Below are positions 7,266-15,886 of a stretch of DNA of 64,000 nt, piece by piece. The stretch is taken from NCBI GenBank assembly GCA_029259915.1, contig JAJDED010000011.1:124001-188000 (forward strand), written 5' to 3'. The notes below the pieces were generated by a model. The model worked only from the letters and a program-made list of their open reading frames with translations. It ran no database searches and was not told the origin of the DNA. The translations under genes were made by a program, and so were the position numbers. Numbering within the stretch: position 1 is the stretch's first letter; every line of letters starts with the position of its first letter. Source of the stretch: Planctomycetota bacterium (GTDB taxonomy: Bacteria; Planctomycetota; Planctomycetia; Pirellulales; Lacipirellulaceae).

Positions 7266-7783
7266 GAATATACCCTTCCCATCTCAGTCCGGTTTCCCTT
7301 GAACCGCAGATTGAGGACTTTTGTGTGGTCGACGTTGATTCCGAGTTTGGTCAGGGACTTTTGGTCTTGCGCAGCTTTCAGCAAGGCGAAACATTGTTCC
7401 GCATGAATGGTATCTTGACCAGCGAATTAACATTGCATTCGCTACAACTGGCTCCCGATTTGCATATGGACGATCCTTATGTCGCGGGAAAGGTACTGCA
7501 TAGCTGCGCCCCAAATTCGCGATTGGAGGTGGCAACCCAACTCTTCATCGCTAATCGAGCCATCGAAGCGGGAGAGCTACTGACGATGGATTATGAAGAG
7601 ACTGAAGACGTCTTATTTCGACCCTTCATGTGCTGCTGTGGAGAAGCGGAATGTCGCGGAGAGATCGTGGGCAGGCAGCCTTCCCTGGCAACCTCCGGTG
7701 CCGAATTACAGACGTGTAATTTACAAGAACTTGTGTACGAGTTGCCATTACGCGAACGCTATCCCCGGCGAAAACCAGCTTAG
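7262..7783 (+). CDS. SET-domain protein (probable protein-lysine methyltransferase)
   Basis: 173 residues; its ATG overlaps the stop of the SpeD-like gene (ATGA), so translation is coupled. Motifs in order: SEFGQGLLVLRSFQQGE (residues ~27-43, SET-N), LHSCAPNSRLE (about 80-90, the NHSCxPN AdoMet pocket with Asn replaced by Leu), AGELLTMDYEETED (about 101-114, GEELTxDY) and CCCGEAECRG (about 123-132), a post-SET zinc cysteine cluster. All parts of a compact SET methyltransferase are present. Bacterial SET proteins usually methylate lysines of proteins; the target here is unknown. Its partner uses the same cofactor, AdoMet. Confidence 0.85.
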   Translation: MRIYPSHLSPVSLEPQIEDFCVVDVDSEFGQGLLVLRSFQQGETLFRMNGILTSELTLHSLQLAPDLHMDDPYVAGKVLHSCAPNSRLEVATQLFIANRAIEAGELLTMDYEETEDVLFRPFMCCCGEAECRGEIVGRQPSLATSGAELQTCNLQELVYELPLRERYPRRKPA

Positions 7784-7821
7784 GGTAACAACTAGACTAT
7801 GTGAGAAAGGAGCCATCGATC

Positions 7822-8283
7822 GTGGACGATAATGGAATTCTCAAACAATGTCGGATTGAAAACGAGGCATTGTGCCACACACGTGACGCGCTTTTGGCTA
7901 TGATTGCCTGGCCTGTCGAGGGGAAGATGTTTACCCGCAAACTGTCGGGCTTGCGTTTTATGGCACGCTGGTTTCAACAGCAAGTAGAACGCCTTTTTAG
8001 AATTGAAGAACTCGACGGTTACATGGCCATGGTCATTGAATCCGCACCTTATCTGTCTGAAAAGATTAAGGTTTTGCAAGACGAGCATACAACGCTCCAA
8101 AATCAACTCTCCGAAATCGCAACGCGATTGGAGCGAGTGCTTCCCGACGATTTCGATGCTCTCAACGAACTGTGCAACGATCTAAAGTCGGTTTTGAAGG
8201 CCCTCGGCGATCATATGCGCAAAGAGAATTTCTTTATTCAAGATTCGGTGAACCAAGACCTTGGAGGAGAGGGTGGGCTTTAA
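7822..8283 (+). CDS. Hemerythrin (HHE)-like four-helix protein
   Basis: GTG 7822 is chosen because AAAGGAG ends 9 bp before it; a GTG at 7801 in frame has no such site. 153 residues, nearly all helical. FRIEELDGYM (~60), LQDEHTTLQNQL (~85) and HMRKENFFIQDSVNQDLGG (C-terminal) match the ordered HxxE/EHxxL/HxxxE...DIGG pattern of hemerythrin-like proteins, although the His expected before FRIEE is Leu, so metal binding may be incomplete. It lies 38 bp after the SET gene in the same direction and probably belongs to the same transcript. Could sense oxygen or hold a di-metal site; function unproven. Confidence 0.6.
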   Translation: MDDNGILKQCRIENEALCHTRDALLAMIAWPVEGKMFTRKLSGLRFMARWFQQQVERLFRIEELDGYMAMVIESAPYLSEKIKVLQDEHTTLQNQLSEIATRLERVLPDDFDALNELCNDLKSVLKALGDHMRKENFFIQDSVNQDLGGEGGL

Positions 8284-8465
8284 CGCCTGTCAGCCAGTAG
8301 TCAGTTGGGAGCGTGGTTGTGATTGATGGTGCATTCGGAGTGCGGGCTCAATATCGATCGAATGGGACCGTCACCACTCCAATCTAACGTACTACTCGAT
8401 GCTTTGTTTTGGCATTGGTTTTGCTCTATAATATTGTCCAGCTGATTGCCGCTTGGAGAATTGAC

Positions 8466-10076
8466 ATGCAGCAGGCCGTTGTGCCACGCGTTTTGGTGAG
8501 TTGCCTAGTCGGGTTGACGGTCTGGCTGTGCGTGGTGCCGGTCGAGGCGGTGCCTGCGCCGCAGGATGTGGTGATGTACGAAGTCAACCTCCGCGCGTTC
8601 AGCCAAGCCGGAGACCTTGCGGGAGTGACGGCCCGAATCGATGAGATTCAAGCTCTGGGCGCCAATACAATCTGGCTGATGCCGATCCATCCGATCGGGC
8701 AGATAAACATAAAGGGCGAACTTGGGTCGCCTTACTCTGTGCAGGACTACGGCGTGGTCAGCAGCGAGTACGGGGCGTTGTCCGATCTGAACACGCTGGT
8801 CGATGCGGCTCACAATCGCGGCATGTTCGTGATGATGGACTGGGTCGCCAATCACACCGCTTGGGATCACGCGTGGATTTCTTCCAATCCCGGCTGGTAC
8901 ACGCAGAACGGTCAGGGCCAAATCATCCATCCTCCCGGGACAAACTGGACCGACGTTGCTGATCTCAATTTCAGTAACGCGACGATGCGCTCGGCAATGA
9001 TCAGCGAGATGCAGTACTGGGTGTCGGATGTGGGGATCGACGGTTTCCGCGCCGACGCGGCAGACTTTGTCCCCTTCGATTTCTGGCAGCAGGCGATCCC
9101 CGCCGTGCGCGGCGCCACCACGCGCCCGTTGCTGATGTTGGCCGAAGGGGCGCGCAACGATCATTACACCGCCGGCTTCGATATGACCTTCGGCTGGAAT
9201 TTTTACAATACCGTGAAGTCGGTTTTCATCTCGTCGAACTCGGCGACCACCTTGGGCGAGGCCCACAATACGGCACAGGCTCAAGTCCCCGCGGGCAAGA
9301 GCATCCTGCGATTCACCACGAATCACGACGAAAGCGCGTGGGACGCCACGCCGGTCACCCTGTTCGGCGGCCTGGATGCTTCGCTGGCCGCTTACGCGGT
9401 GACCGTTGCCTATGGCGGATCCCCACTGGTTTATAACGGACAGGAAATCGGCTGGGGGCCGAACGTGCCATTTTTCTCGAAGTCGCCACTCGACTGGACC
9501 ACCGGAGGGGCAACTGCCGACTGGTACACGCAGCTGCTCGGCATCCGTGAAGATCACATTGCCTTGCGCGAAGGCACACTCACCGACCAAAGCGACAGCG
9601 ACGTGGCCTTGTTGATGCGCGAGCACGCGGGCGATCAGGTTTTGGTGTTGGTCAACACGCGCAATCAAGCCAGCCAGATCGAGATTCCCTCTGAATGGCT
9701 CGGCGGATGGTTCGATCAGTTCACCGGAACTGCGGAGCAATTAACTTCGTTACGCACCCTCAATCCGTACGAAGTACTGATCCTTGCCGCGACGCCGCCT
9801 AGTGTGCCGGGCGATTTCGACGTCGATGGCGACGTCGACGGTACTGATTTTCTCCAATGGCAACGGGGTAACCCACCCCTTGCGTCCGACCTTACCAAAT
9901 GGCAAACCAACTACGGCACAGCCGCCGCGCTCTCGGCAAGCTCCGCCGTCGTGCCTGAACCGGCTACAAGCATCATGCTGCTACTCGGTTTGCTGCTGCT
10001 AAACTCTCGCAGTAGCAGCAAACATTACGTACACGCGTTTCAATCCAACCGGAGATCAGGAACGTTGCCGACGTAG
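8466..10076 (+). CDS. Secreted GH13 alpha-amylase with dockerin-like segment and PEP-CTERM
   Basis: ATG 8466 is preceded by TTGGAGA and followed by a signal peptide ending near VPVEAVPA. The GH13 barrel shows DWVANHTAWDH (region I), GIDGFRADAADF (region II, nucleophile Asp), LMLAEGARND (region III, acid Glu) and FTTNHDESAWD (region IV), so it should be active on alpha-glucans. After ~440 residues comes GDFDVDGDVDGTDFLQWQRG, the planctomycete dockerin-like calcium segment, then VPEPATSIMLLLGLLLL and an unusually long basic tail. Expected outside the inner membrane. Its 3' end overlaps the convergent gene at 10056 by 21 bp; no terminator is seen between them. Confidence 0.9.
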   Translation: MQQAVVPRVLVSCLVGLTVWLCVVPVEAVPAPQDVVMYEVNLRAFSQAGDLAGVTARIDEIQALGANTIWLMPIHPIGQINIKGELGSPYSVQDYGVVSSEYGALSDLNTLVDAAHNRGMFVMMDWVANHTAWDHAWISSNPGWYTQNGQGQIIHPPGTNWTDVADLNFSNATMRSAMISEMQYWVSDVGIDGFRADAADFVPFDFWQQAIPAVRGATTRPLLMLAEGARNDHYTAGFDMTFGWNFYNTVKSVFISSNSATTLGEAHNTAQAQVPAGKSILRFTTNHDESAWDATPVTLFGGLDASLAAYAVTVAYGGSPLVYNGQEIGWGPNVPFFSKSPLDWTTGGATADWYTQLLGIREDHIALREGTLTDQSDSDVALLMREHAGDQVLVLVNTRNQASQIEIPSEWLGGWFDQFTGTAEQLTSLRTLNPYEVLILAATPPSVPGDFDVDGDVDGTDFLQWQRGNPPLASDLTKWQTNYGTAAALSASSAVVPEPATSIMLLLGLLLLNSRSSSKHYVHAFQSNRRSGTLPT

Positions 10077-10709
10077 GAGCGCGGCTCCAGCCACTAGCGC
10101 AAGCAAAGAAATCGATGTCGGCTCAGGGACGTATTGAAAACTGACATCGTCGATCCCCAACTCCTGCCCGCCAATTGCCAGGCTGGAGATTGGTCCGGTA
10201 AGCGTGACAGTTCCTTTGGTGCCGCCGGCAATTGGTGACCATAAGGCAAAGACGTTCACACCTGCGACAACTGCGGGAGTAGCTACGAAGTCCGACAGCT
10301 CTATGACTGTGCCGTTAATAACCAGGTTCTCGTCGCCACCGAAATCGGCATAGTGGAAGGATGCACTAGTGACCGGCCCTCCCAGGCCGCTGATATCGAA
10401 GTCCAGCCGAATATTACTAATCGTTGCTGGAGTCGTCGGAAATGATGGATCGGTAAATCCACCGATCGTGACGCTGATGAATCCAACAAACGCACCCTGC
10501 GTAAAATTGTCAACGTGAACCCCAACACCATCTTCAGTAAATACCAAGTCGCCGGGCGAGTTGCTCAGCGGCGCAGGCGAACCACCGAACTGAGTGCCAA
10601 CAACCTGCGATTCGAAGTCTACGGTTGCCGTTAGGGCATGTGCTGGACCGCTCATTAAGGCTATTGCAGTCGAAAATAATACCAAACCGAACAATTTCAA
10701 ATTTGTCAT
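10056..10709 (-). CDS. PEP-CTERM sorting-domain protein (217 aa)
   Basis: ATG 10709 has AGGAAT about 8 bp upstream and leads directly into a signal peptide (TNLKLFGLVLFSTAIALMSG, cut near AHA-LTATVDF). The mature part is a beta-rich domain starting VDFESQVVGTQF, with an internal LRLDF-type strand pattern resembling other planctomycete extracellular PEP-CTERM proteins. The end is YVPEPTSISLLALVAGAALL followed by RRQRS, a complete sorting signal. It converges on the alpha-amylase gene. No catalytic motif was found. Confidence 0.83.
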   Translation of the reverse strand: MTNLKLFGLVLFSTAIALMSGPAHALTATVDFESQVVGTQFGGSPAPLSNSPGDLVFTEDGVGVHVDNFTQGAFVGFISVTIGGFTDPSFPTTPATISNIRLDFDISGLGGPVTSASFHYADFGGDENLVINGTVIELSDFVATPAVVAGVNVFALWSPIAGGTKGTVTLTGPISSLAIGGQELGIDDVSFQYVPEPTSISLLALVAGAALLRRQRS

Positions 10710-10857
10710 TTTAGATATTCCTAGGAAAGTAAGTTGCTGTTGTACGTTGCGGCTATTTACAAGAAACGAAACTTGCTTTTTTCGGAACATAAGCAACTCC
10801 TGGGACTACTTCGTGTGTGTCTGTGAGACAGGTCCGCAAGCAGACCCACCAATGCAT

Positions 10858-10938
10858 AAAAAAAACCGCCACGAATCAGGCATCTCAAGCCGCCCGTTGG
10901 AATAACCTTGGGCGGTCTGATGCTTTGATTCGTGGCGG
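10858..10938 (-). terminator. Rho-independent terminator of the TPR lipoprotein gene
   Basis: Read leftward, CCGCCACGAATCA (arm at 926-938) pairs perfectly over 13 bp with its complement at 10866-10878, with an inner GACCGCCC/GGGCGGC hairpin, and is followed by eight U (A-run 10858-10865 on the plus strand). It is placed 157 bp after the stop of the leftward TPR gene. The stretch between (10939-11094) holds no convincing gene. Confidence 0.85.
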
Positions 10939-11094
10939 CTTCGCGTTAGTTCTTACTCGTGGTGTTTGTGTGTGACTAGTTTGGTGACGGTCGCCAGAAT
11001 ACCAATAACTGCGGGTAGACACAAGAAAAAAACATGGGGGGGCAAAAATGCTAAAAAAAGGTGATTGCTCCTGAATTTAGAGACAGTGGCACCC

Positions 11095-11835
11095 CTAGTA
11101 CCGCACCTGGCTGGGCGACCACTGTTGCACGGTGCGGGTTTGGTTGGACGGGGTGACGATCGGCGCGGTTGCGGCGGTTGCGGCTTGGAGCGATGCGACA
11201 CGCGCGGAAATGGCCGGTTGGAAGCGGTTGATGGCCAACGAGCGTTGGTAGTTAGCCAGCGCCTGTTGAGGATCGCCCGAGGCTTCTCGTAAACGGCCCA
11301 GGGCGGTGAGCGCTCGGCTGTTGTGCGGGTCGATTGCCAGGGCTTCGACCAGTCGCGAAGAGGCTTGCGGCAAGTTGTTGGTTTCTTCCAAGATGCGGGC
11401 CAGCTCGATGCGCGGGTCGGACAGTTGCGGGCTTCGTCCGGACCAACCTTCTAAGAGACGGAACGCCGCGTCTTGTCGGCCCGTTTCTGTGAGCAGCACT
11501 GCCAGCCCGCGATAACATTCCGTGTGGTTGGGGTCGTAGTCGAGACATTGGTTATAAAGTTGCTCGGCCTGCGCTATATCTTCTTGACGGTTGTAGAGCT
11601 TGCCGTTCTTGTGCAGCGACGAGGCCAGATTGTAGTAGCCGTCTGCCGAGCTGGGATTGTTGGCGATAGCCCGCTGGAATTGTTCGGCTGCCTGGAGGTA
11701 GTTGCCATTTTGATAGAGACGCACTCCCTCAGAATTCAACGCCTGCGAGGTCATGTTGCTGCAACCGGCCAAGAGAACGGTTGTAACAAGCGCAAGGCTT
11801 CCGCCAATGAATCTGCTGGTGGAGGAACTTTGCAT
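11095..11835 (-). CDS. TPR-repeat lipoprotein
   Basis: ATG 11835 is taken as the start because the signal peptide begins directly after it (246 residues). LLAGCSN near residue 25 is a lipobox, so the protein is predicted to be lipid-anchored. The rest is helical tandem TPR units: VRLYQNGNYLQAAEQFQRAI, then ADGYYNLASSLHKNGKL, AEQLYNQCLDYDP, ECYRGLAVLLTETG and ALTALGRLREASGD. The last ~35 residues are Ala/Thr/Gln-rich without repeats. TPR lipoproteins usually scaffold envelope complexes (pilus or secretion types); no partner is next to it. Confidence 0.85.
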   Translation of the reverse strand: MQSSSTSRFIGGSLALVTTVLLAGCSNMTSQALNSEGVRLYQNGNYLQAAEQFQRAIANNPSSADGYYNLASSLHKNGKLYNRQEDIAQAEQLYNQCLDYDPNHTECYRGLAVLLTETGRQDAAFRLLEGWSGRSPQLSDPRIELARILEETNNLPQASSRLVEALAIDPHNSRALTALGRLREASGDPQQALANYQRSLAINRFQPAISARVASLQAATAATAPIVTPSNQTRTVQQWSPSQVRY

Positions 11836-11959
11836 GATGGACAACGCGCCAAGGGGCACGTCCCTTTTCTAGCAGTGGGGTAGTGGGACAAAATAGTCGC
11901 TTTTGGGAGCGGAAAAGTAGCAGCCAAGCACCCCCGACGCAACCCGGATGGCCGTGGGC

Positions 11960-12050
11960 AAGTGACGAATGACGAATGACCAATGACCAATGACGGAATG
12001 ACTATTTCTGTCTGCTGACGGCTGATAGCTGACTGCTGACCGCTGGCACC
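11960..12050. repeat. Degenerate arrays of 7-8 bp units (GACGAATGA; TGCTGACGGC)
   Basis: Two adjacent blocks: 11963-12003 repeats 'gacgaatgaccaat' variants, and 12010-12047 repeats 'gctgacggctgatag' variants. They lie in the 413-bp gap (11836-12248) between divergent genes, which otherwise holds no convincing gene. Similar arrays with other unit sequences recur in the window. Confidence 0.65.
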
Positions 12051-12248
12051 TTTGTGCGGGTTGCGCCAAAAAGTCTAGCTAACCCATTCTATTCGTACTA
12101 ACCGGTAGATTTGCGCAAGCCGGTTGTTTTTCCTGAGTGCTCTATTTTACGCAGTCGTTAAGTCGATGACTGCTAGCGTCAGAGGTGGTTATTCACCAAG
12201 CGACCTGTCCGATCTCCGGACCCCCCCTAGCTTAGGAGCACTCTCCCC

Positions 12249-12857
12249 GTGGCAAAGAAAACTTCCCCCAAGTCGAAAAGTACCAAGAAGACAGCGTCCA
12301 CCGCAAAAAAATCCACAGCCAAAAAATCATCGACCGCCAAGAAGGCTTCGCCCAAGGGTCGCAAGCCGAGTTCTCGTAACGCCGCTTCCAAAGCGAAGAC
12401 ACCAAAAGGAAAAGCAACAAAAGCGACAACCGCAAAAAGTAAAACCCGCTCGACAGGTGAGGAAGAAGTGACCCTCGACCGCCGACGCAATGCGGATCGC
12501 CGCGGCAAATCGACCAGTGTAAAGCCAGCACCAAATATGGAGCGACGCGAAAAAGTCCAGCGCCGTCGACAGATCGATCCCACCACATGCGAACGCGACT
12601 ATAGCAACGAAGAAGTAGAGTTCATGAACGCCATGGACGACTACAAACGCAAGAGCGGGCGGATGTTTCCCACCTGTAGCGAAGTGCTGGAAGTGATCCG
12701 CGGTTTGGGTTATCTCAGGCTTTCGCCCGTAGAACTTGCTGTGGTTCGGCCCGTTGTTGAGCCGACCGAAATTGCGCCGCAAGAGACTCCAGAAGAAACG
12801 CTTGATTCCGAAGCCACGCTTGAAGCCCTCGTCGTCGGGGAAGTCGACGAGTTCTAA
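12249..12857 (+). CDS. Lys/Ala-rich histone H1-like protein with conserved C-terminal domain (202 aa)
   Basis: GTG start with TAGGAG 11 bp upstream. Residues 1-68 are almost only Lys, Ala, Ser and Thr with repeated [18 protein letters not shown] units, like bacterial H1-type DNA-binding tails. Residues 75-113 have [20 protein letters not shown] basic clusters. A globular part follows ([19 protein letters not shown] then [19 protein letters not shown], ~115-158), which looks like a small helical domain, and the tail is acidic. Probably a nucleoid-associated protein; the globular domain I do not recognise by name. A clear terminator follows. Confidence 0.75.
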   Translation: MAKKTSPKSKSTKKTASTAKKSTAKKSSTAKKASPKGRKPSSRNAASKAKTPKGKATKATTAKSKTRSTGEEEVTLDRRRNADRRGKSTSVKPAPNMERREKVQRRRQIDPTTCERDYSNEEVEFMNAMDDYKRKSGRMFPTCSEVLEVIRGLGYLRLSPVELAVVRPVVEPTEIAPQETPEETLDSEATLEALVVGEVDEF

Positions 12858-12886
12858 GCTTAGGCCCTAGAGAATCAAAGAGAGAT

Positions 12887-12920
12887 CAGCCTCGGAAGCA
12901 AGTCTTCCGGGGCTGTTTTT
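12887..12920 (+). terminator. Rho-independent terminator
   Basis: CAGCCTCGGAAG pairs with CTTCCGGGGCTG over 12 bp (one G-T pair), loop CAAGT, then TTTTT. It lies 30 bp after the stop of the histone-like gene. Confidence 0.9.
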
Positions 12921-13061
12921 GTTGGTTGCTAATTTGTTGGTCGCCAATTTATTGGACGCAAAGACAGGTCGAGGCTAAAATACACCAGTCTGCTGGCCCA
13001 GAGTCCGGAACATCTTTGCTGGGCCGATCTCTCTTACGCTAGAACTCCCCGAAGGCTTGCC

Positions 13062-14006
13062 ATGGTTTTGCCATTCCAAAACAACCGTTTCGTTCACATT
13101 CGCATTCTCACGCTGATATGCTGTCTGACAATGGCTTCACCTGCGTCTGCCACGGTTGTCCGATTCAATTCAAACCTTGGATCGTTCGATGTGCGAATGT
13201 TTAACACTTCTACACCGCTATCAGTCGCAAATATTCTCAACTATGTGAACGACGGCGACTTTGACGATTCGATTGTTCACCGTGTAGAGAATACAATTTC
13301 GCAGCTTGCTGATGGAACTTTTGTGAACGACCCCTTCGTGATTCAGGGGGGAGATTGGTCATTACCTCCAGCCAGCGTGTTGACTCAAATTCCCTCCGAT
13401 CCCCCCGTGCTAAACGAACCAGGAATTTCCAATCTGCGTGGTACTTTTGCGCTAGCTAGAGTTGGCGGGCAGATCAATAGCGGGACGAATAACTGGTTTG
13501 TCAACACTCGAGACAATGCGTTTCTCGACACAATCGACCAGGGCTTCACCGTATTTGGACGCGTCGTTCATGACGGGATGCAGGTAGTCGACTCCATCGC
13601 CAATCTCCCCAAACAAACGATATTCAATCAGTTTGGTCAATCCCTGGGCAATACGTTTCCTATGCATGGGGACTTTTCTTCGGGTATAACCAGAGATAAT
13701 TTTGTGTTGTTCTCTTCAGTCACAGATCTCAACATTCCCGATGGGGATTACGACTTCGATGGGGATGTCGACGGCAGCGATTTTCTGATTTGGCAGCGAG
13801 GCAATAATTCGACGACCGATGTGGCCGCAGACAACAATGGCGATGCGATTGTCGATGCCGCCGACTTGGTGCCTTGGGTGACCAACTACGGAACAGTAGC
13901 CTTATCTGCTGCGCAAAGTGTGCCCGAGCCATCAACGCAGGTGATTCTCAGTTTTACGCTCTTGGCATTATCGTTTGTAGCGCGTCCGAGTAGACGAGAT
14001 TACTAG
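13062..14006 (+). CDS. Secreted cyclophilin-type peptidyl-prolyl isomerase with dockerin-like segment and PEP-CTERM
   Basis: 314 residues with a signal peptide cut near SPASA-TVVRF. Residues ~33-220 are a cyclophilin: DDSIVHRVEN (catalytic Arg), FVIQGGDW, GTFALARVGGQINSGTNNWF and GFTVFGRVVHDGMQVVDSI all line up with the family, with the active-site residues kept. It is followed by DYDFDGDVDGSDFLIWQRG and NGDAIVDAADLVPW (two calcium-loop dockerin-like segments) and VPEPSTQVILSFTLLALSFV plus RPSRRDY. So it is an exported prolyl isomerase anchored or processed through the exosortase system. Such fusions recur in this phylum. GAAGG lies 6 bp before the ATG. Confidence 0.9.
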   Translation: MVLPFQNNRFVHIRILTLICCLTMASPASATVVRFNSNLGSFDVRMFNTSTPLSVANILNYVNDGDFDDSIVHRVENTISQLADGTFVNDPFVIQGGDWSLPPASVLTQIPSDPPVLNEPGISNLRGTFALARVGGQINSGTNNWFVNTRDNAFLDTIDQGFTVFGRVVHDGMQVVDSIANLPKQTIFNQFGQSLGNTFPMHGDFSSGITRDNFVLFSSVTDLNIPDGDYDFDGDVDGSDFLIWQRGNNSTTDVAADNNGDAIVDAADLVPWVTNYGTVALSAAQSVPEPSTQVILSFTLLALSFVARPSRRDY

Positions 14007-14049
14007 AGCGACCTGGGTTTAGGCACAGAGAGCCAATAATTTCCCCAGG

Positions 14050-14760
14050 TTATCGCCGCCGGTTCCAAGAACGGAGTGCATCGACTGCGGCTTCGCGGCT
14101 GTCTTTCGTTGCAGGCTTGGTCGACTGTATGGGGAGCTTGCCGGGCTTTGTTTTCTTGCCACTCTTTCCGGCAGATTCGTCATCGGAAGTCTCTTCCGCA
14201 GTCACGGGCGCAATTACGTCGGCGGAGGTTTCTTCCGCGGAGGTTTCTTCCTTAGCAAGTTCCTGTGCTCGTTTTTCGATTTCAACGGCACCTGTGTCGT
14301 CCATCTGGATGGTTGTTGTTTCGGCAACCGATTTGGTATTGCTTCCGGTGTCCAGAAGCCATTTGGAAATGTCGTCGTCGACGAAACCCGAATCACCTTT
14401 TTCCGCAGTACGTTGCACAGCATCGGCTACGTTTTTCACCTGAGGATGTTTGCGGTTGTTGATGCCGTGTGTGATAGTAACCAAAAACCGAAGTGGTCCC
14501 ACAGTCAGCTCATCGCCCGAGGAGAGTTCAACCTCCCCACGGATCTTTTTTCCATTCAGCAGAGTTCCGTTCCGGCTGCCCAAGTCTTTCACAGAAACCT
14601 TGGATTCGTGACGAATGACAGCGCAATGTTTTCTGCTGACTGCGGTACTGCCAGCGCATAGATTGCACTTGGGGCTACGGCCAATCAAGAACTTCTCTTT
14701 CTTGACGGCAATTTTCGTGCCCTCTTTGGCGCCTTCGATTACTTTGAGAACAACGTCCAT
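14050..14760 (-). CDS. FHA-domain protein (236 aa)
   Basis: ATG 14760 fits the start of the domain (DVVLKVIEGAKEGTKIAVKK). The FHA fold covers residues ~1-95 with IGRSPKC, SRKHCAVI and LGSRNGTLLNGKKI: the Gly-Arg, Ser-x-x-His and Asn-Gly phosphothreonine-binding motifs, all present. It should bind phosphothreonine peptides from Ser/Thr kinases. The rest is a low-complexity Glu/Ala/Thr/Lys tail with tandem EETSAEETSA repeats, rich in potential phospho-sites. The next 329 bp to the right (14761-15089) hold no gene or repeat that I can support. Confidence 0.88.
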   Translation of the reverse strand: MDVVLKVIEGAKEGTKIAVKKEKFLIGRSPKCNLCAGSTAVSRKHCAVIRHESKVSVKDLGSRNGTLLNGKKIRGEVELSSGDELTVGPLRFLVTITHGINNRKHPQVKNVADAVQRTAEKGDSGFVDDDISKWLLDTGSNTKSVAETTTIQMDDTGAVEIEKRAQELAKEETSAEETSADVIAPVTAEETSDDESAGKSGKKTKPGKLPIQSTKPATKDSREAAVDALRSWNRRR

Positions 14761-15089
14761 AGCAGTCCACACAATGTGGTCCAACAACCATCACCACCGT
14801 CCCCCCCACAGGGATGGTAGTCGGTTTGAAAGTTAGAAGTGCTATCCCAGCACTTTGGTTGGCTAACGGAGAGGATATTCCAGGCAGGAGTTGTATACTA
14901 TTACCCTCTATATCGAGGATATCACACCCTAAGCCGAACAGCCAGCAATTCTTAGTTGTTTGCCATTCAAATTTTACGCAAGGGCGGCTCTGCAAGTACC
15001 CCCTCAAGTTGGGGAAATTCCTTTGGAGACGCTTCTGAGTGAAAACATTGCGCTTCTGCGCTAATATCGGCAGAAAACCTCTCTTGGCC

Positions 15090-15875
15090 TTAACGCCTCT
15101 CTGTCCAAAGTGGGTTCGTGTACTTTTGATGGTGCAAATCGTTTGCTGTTTGGATTGCCTGACGAGAGACTATGGTTGCCTGCATTTCAAGCTGAAGTGC
15201 ATTAGACAGAACTTTAATAAGGGTATTAATTAACTGAGAAAATGGAGTTTTTTTCCCGAGAAGCTCGCCACAGCCGGTCAGTTCTGGAGCAAATGATGAT
15301 GCATTCCATAGTATGCTGCCATGCTGCAAGACGGCTTCCCTACGCCGGCGCTGAGCGCTACCAACTACTTTGTGGTTGTTGTTATGTTCGCCGTGACCGA
15401 TCCAAAGCACGTCGCCCGGCGATCGGCGCTGAAAGCACAGAAACGGCTCGTCAGAGGCGGCTTGTTTTTTCGGTATTTCACAGAGAGAAAAGTTTGTTGC
15501 CGATTTGTTTGAGAGACGGTTTAGCCAATGAACAATAGACTTATGCACGACGTTGACAAGCGTTTGCGCTTGCATGGCCCAGGGATGCGCCACTGGAAGT
15601 GCAAGGCTGTAGGTGATTTCCTGATCGTGCAGAATCGCTCCGCCTCCGCTGAGCCGACGCACCACATCGACCGCGAGGCTGGGTGGATGGGTTAGTCGAT
15701 CGGAAAACTTTTGAAAGTAGCCCAGCGAAAGCGTCGGACGCTGCCATTGATAGATTCTTAACGTCGGCTGATTTTCTAGGGCCGCCTGTTGCAATAGCGC
15801 TTCATCCACCGCCATGTTCCAAGCCCCCTCGGCAGGCGGATCGACAATAAGTTGGCAGGTGGTTGGAGTTTGCAT
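15090..15875 (-). CDS. lplA: Lipoate-protein ligase A family protein
   Basis: 261 residues of the BPL/LPL family: NMAVDEALL near the start, VDVVRRLSGGGAILHDQEIT (~66-85; the RRxSGGGAVxHD lipoyl-AMP loop) and KVVGSAQRRRREAVLQHGSI (~170-189; the catalytic-Lys GxAxR...LxHGxxL motif). It should attach lipoate (or transfer lipoyl or octanoyl groups) to lipoyl domains; substrate choice cannot be told. It lies 30 bp after gcvPB in the leftward glycine cleavage operon, where GcvH is the obvious acceptor. The C-terminal accessory domain of E. coli LplA is absent, as in many short forms. Confidence 0.82.
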   Translation of the reverse strand: MQTPTTCQLIVDPPAEGAWNMAVDEALLQQAALENQPTLRIYQWQRPTLSLGYFQKFSDRLTHPPSLAVDVVRRLSGGGAILHDQEITYSLALPVAHPWAMQAQTLVNVVHKSIVHWLNRLSNKSATNFSLCEIPKKQAASDEPFLCFQRRSPGDVLWIGHGEHNNNHKVVGSAQRRRREAVLQHGSILWNASSFAPELTGCGELLGKKTPFSQLINTLIKVLSNALQLEMQATIVSRQAIQTANDLHHQKYTNPLWTERR

Positions 15876-15886
15876 GGAGTGCTATT

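Noticed and set aside
10939-11094. Small ORF in the 3' region of the TPR gene
   Set aside because: Composition is low complexity, it lies antisense to the gene end, and the stretch contains the terminator side.
12232-12590. Long antisense ORFs opposite the Lys-rich histone-like gene
   Set aside because: They arise because Lys codons (AAA/AAG) read as Phe/Leu on the other strand; no start signal or domain.
14761-15089. Gene or RNA in the 329-bp gap between the FHA gene and lplA
   Set aside because: No frame with biased codon use, no long hairpin and no repeat type was found.
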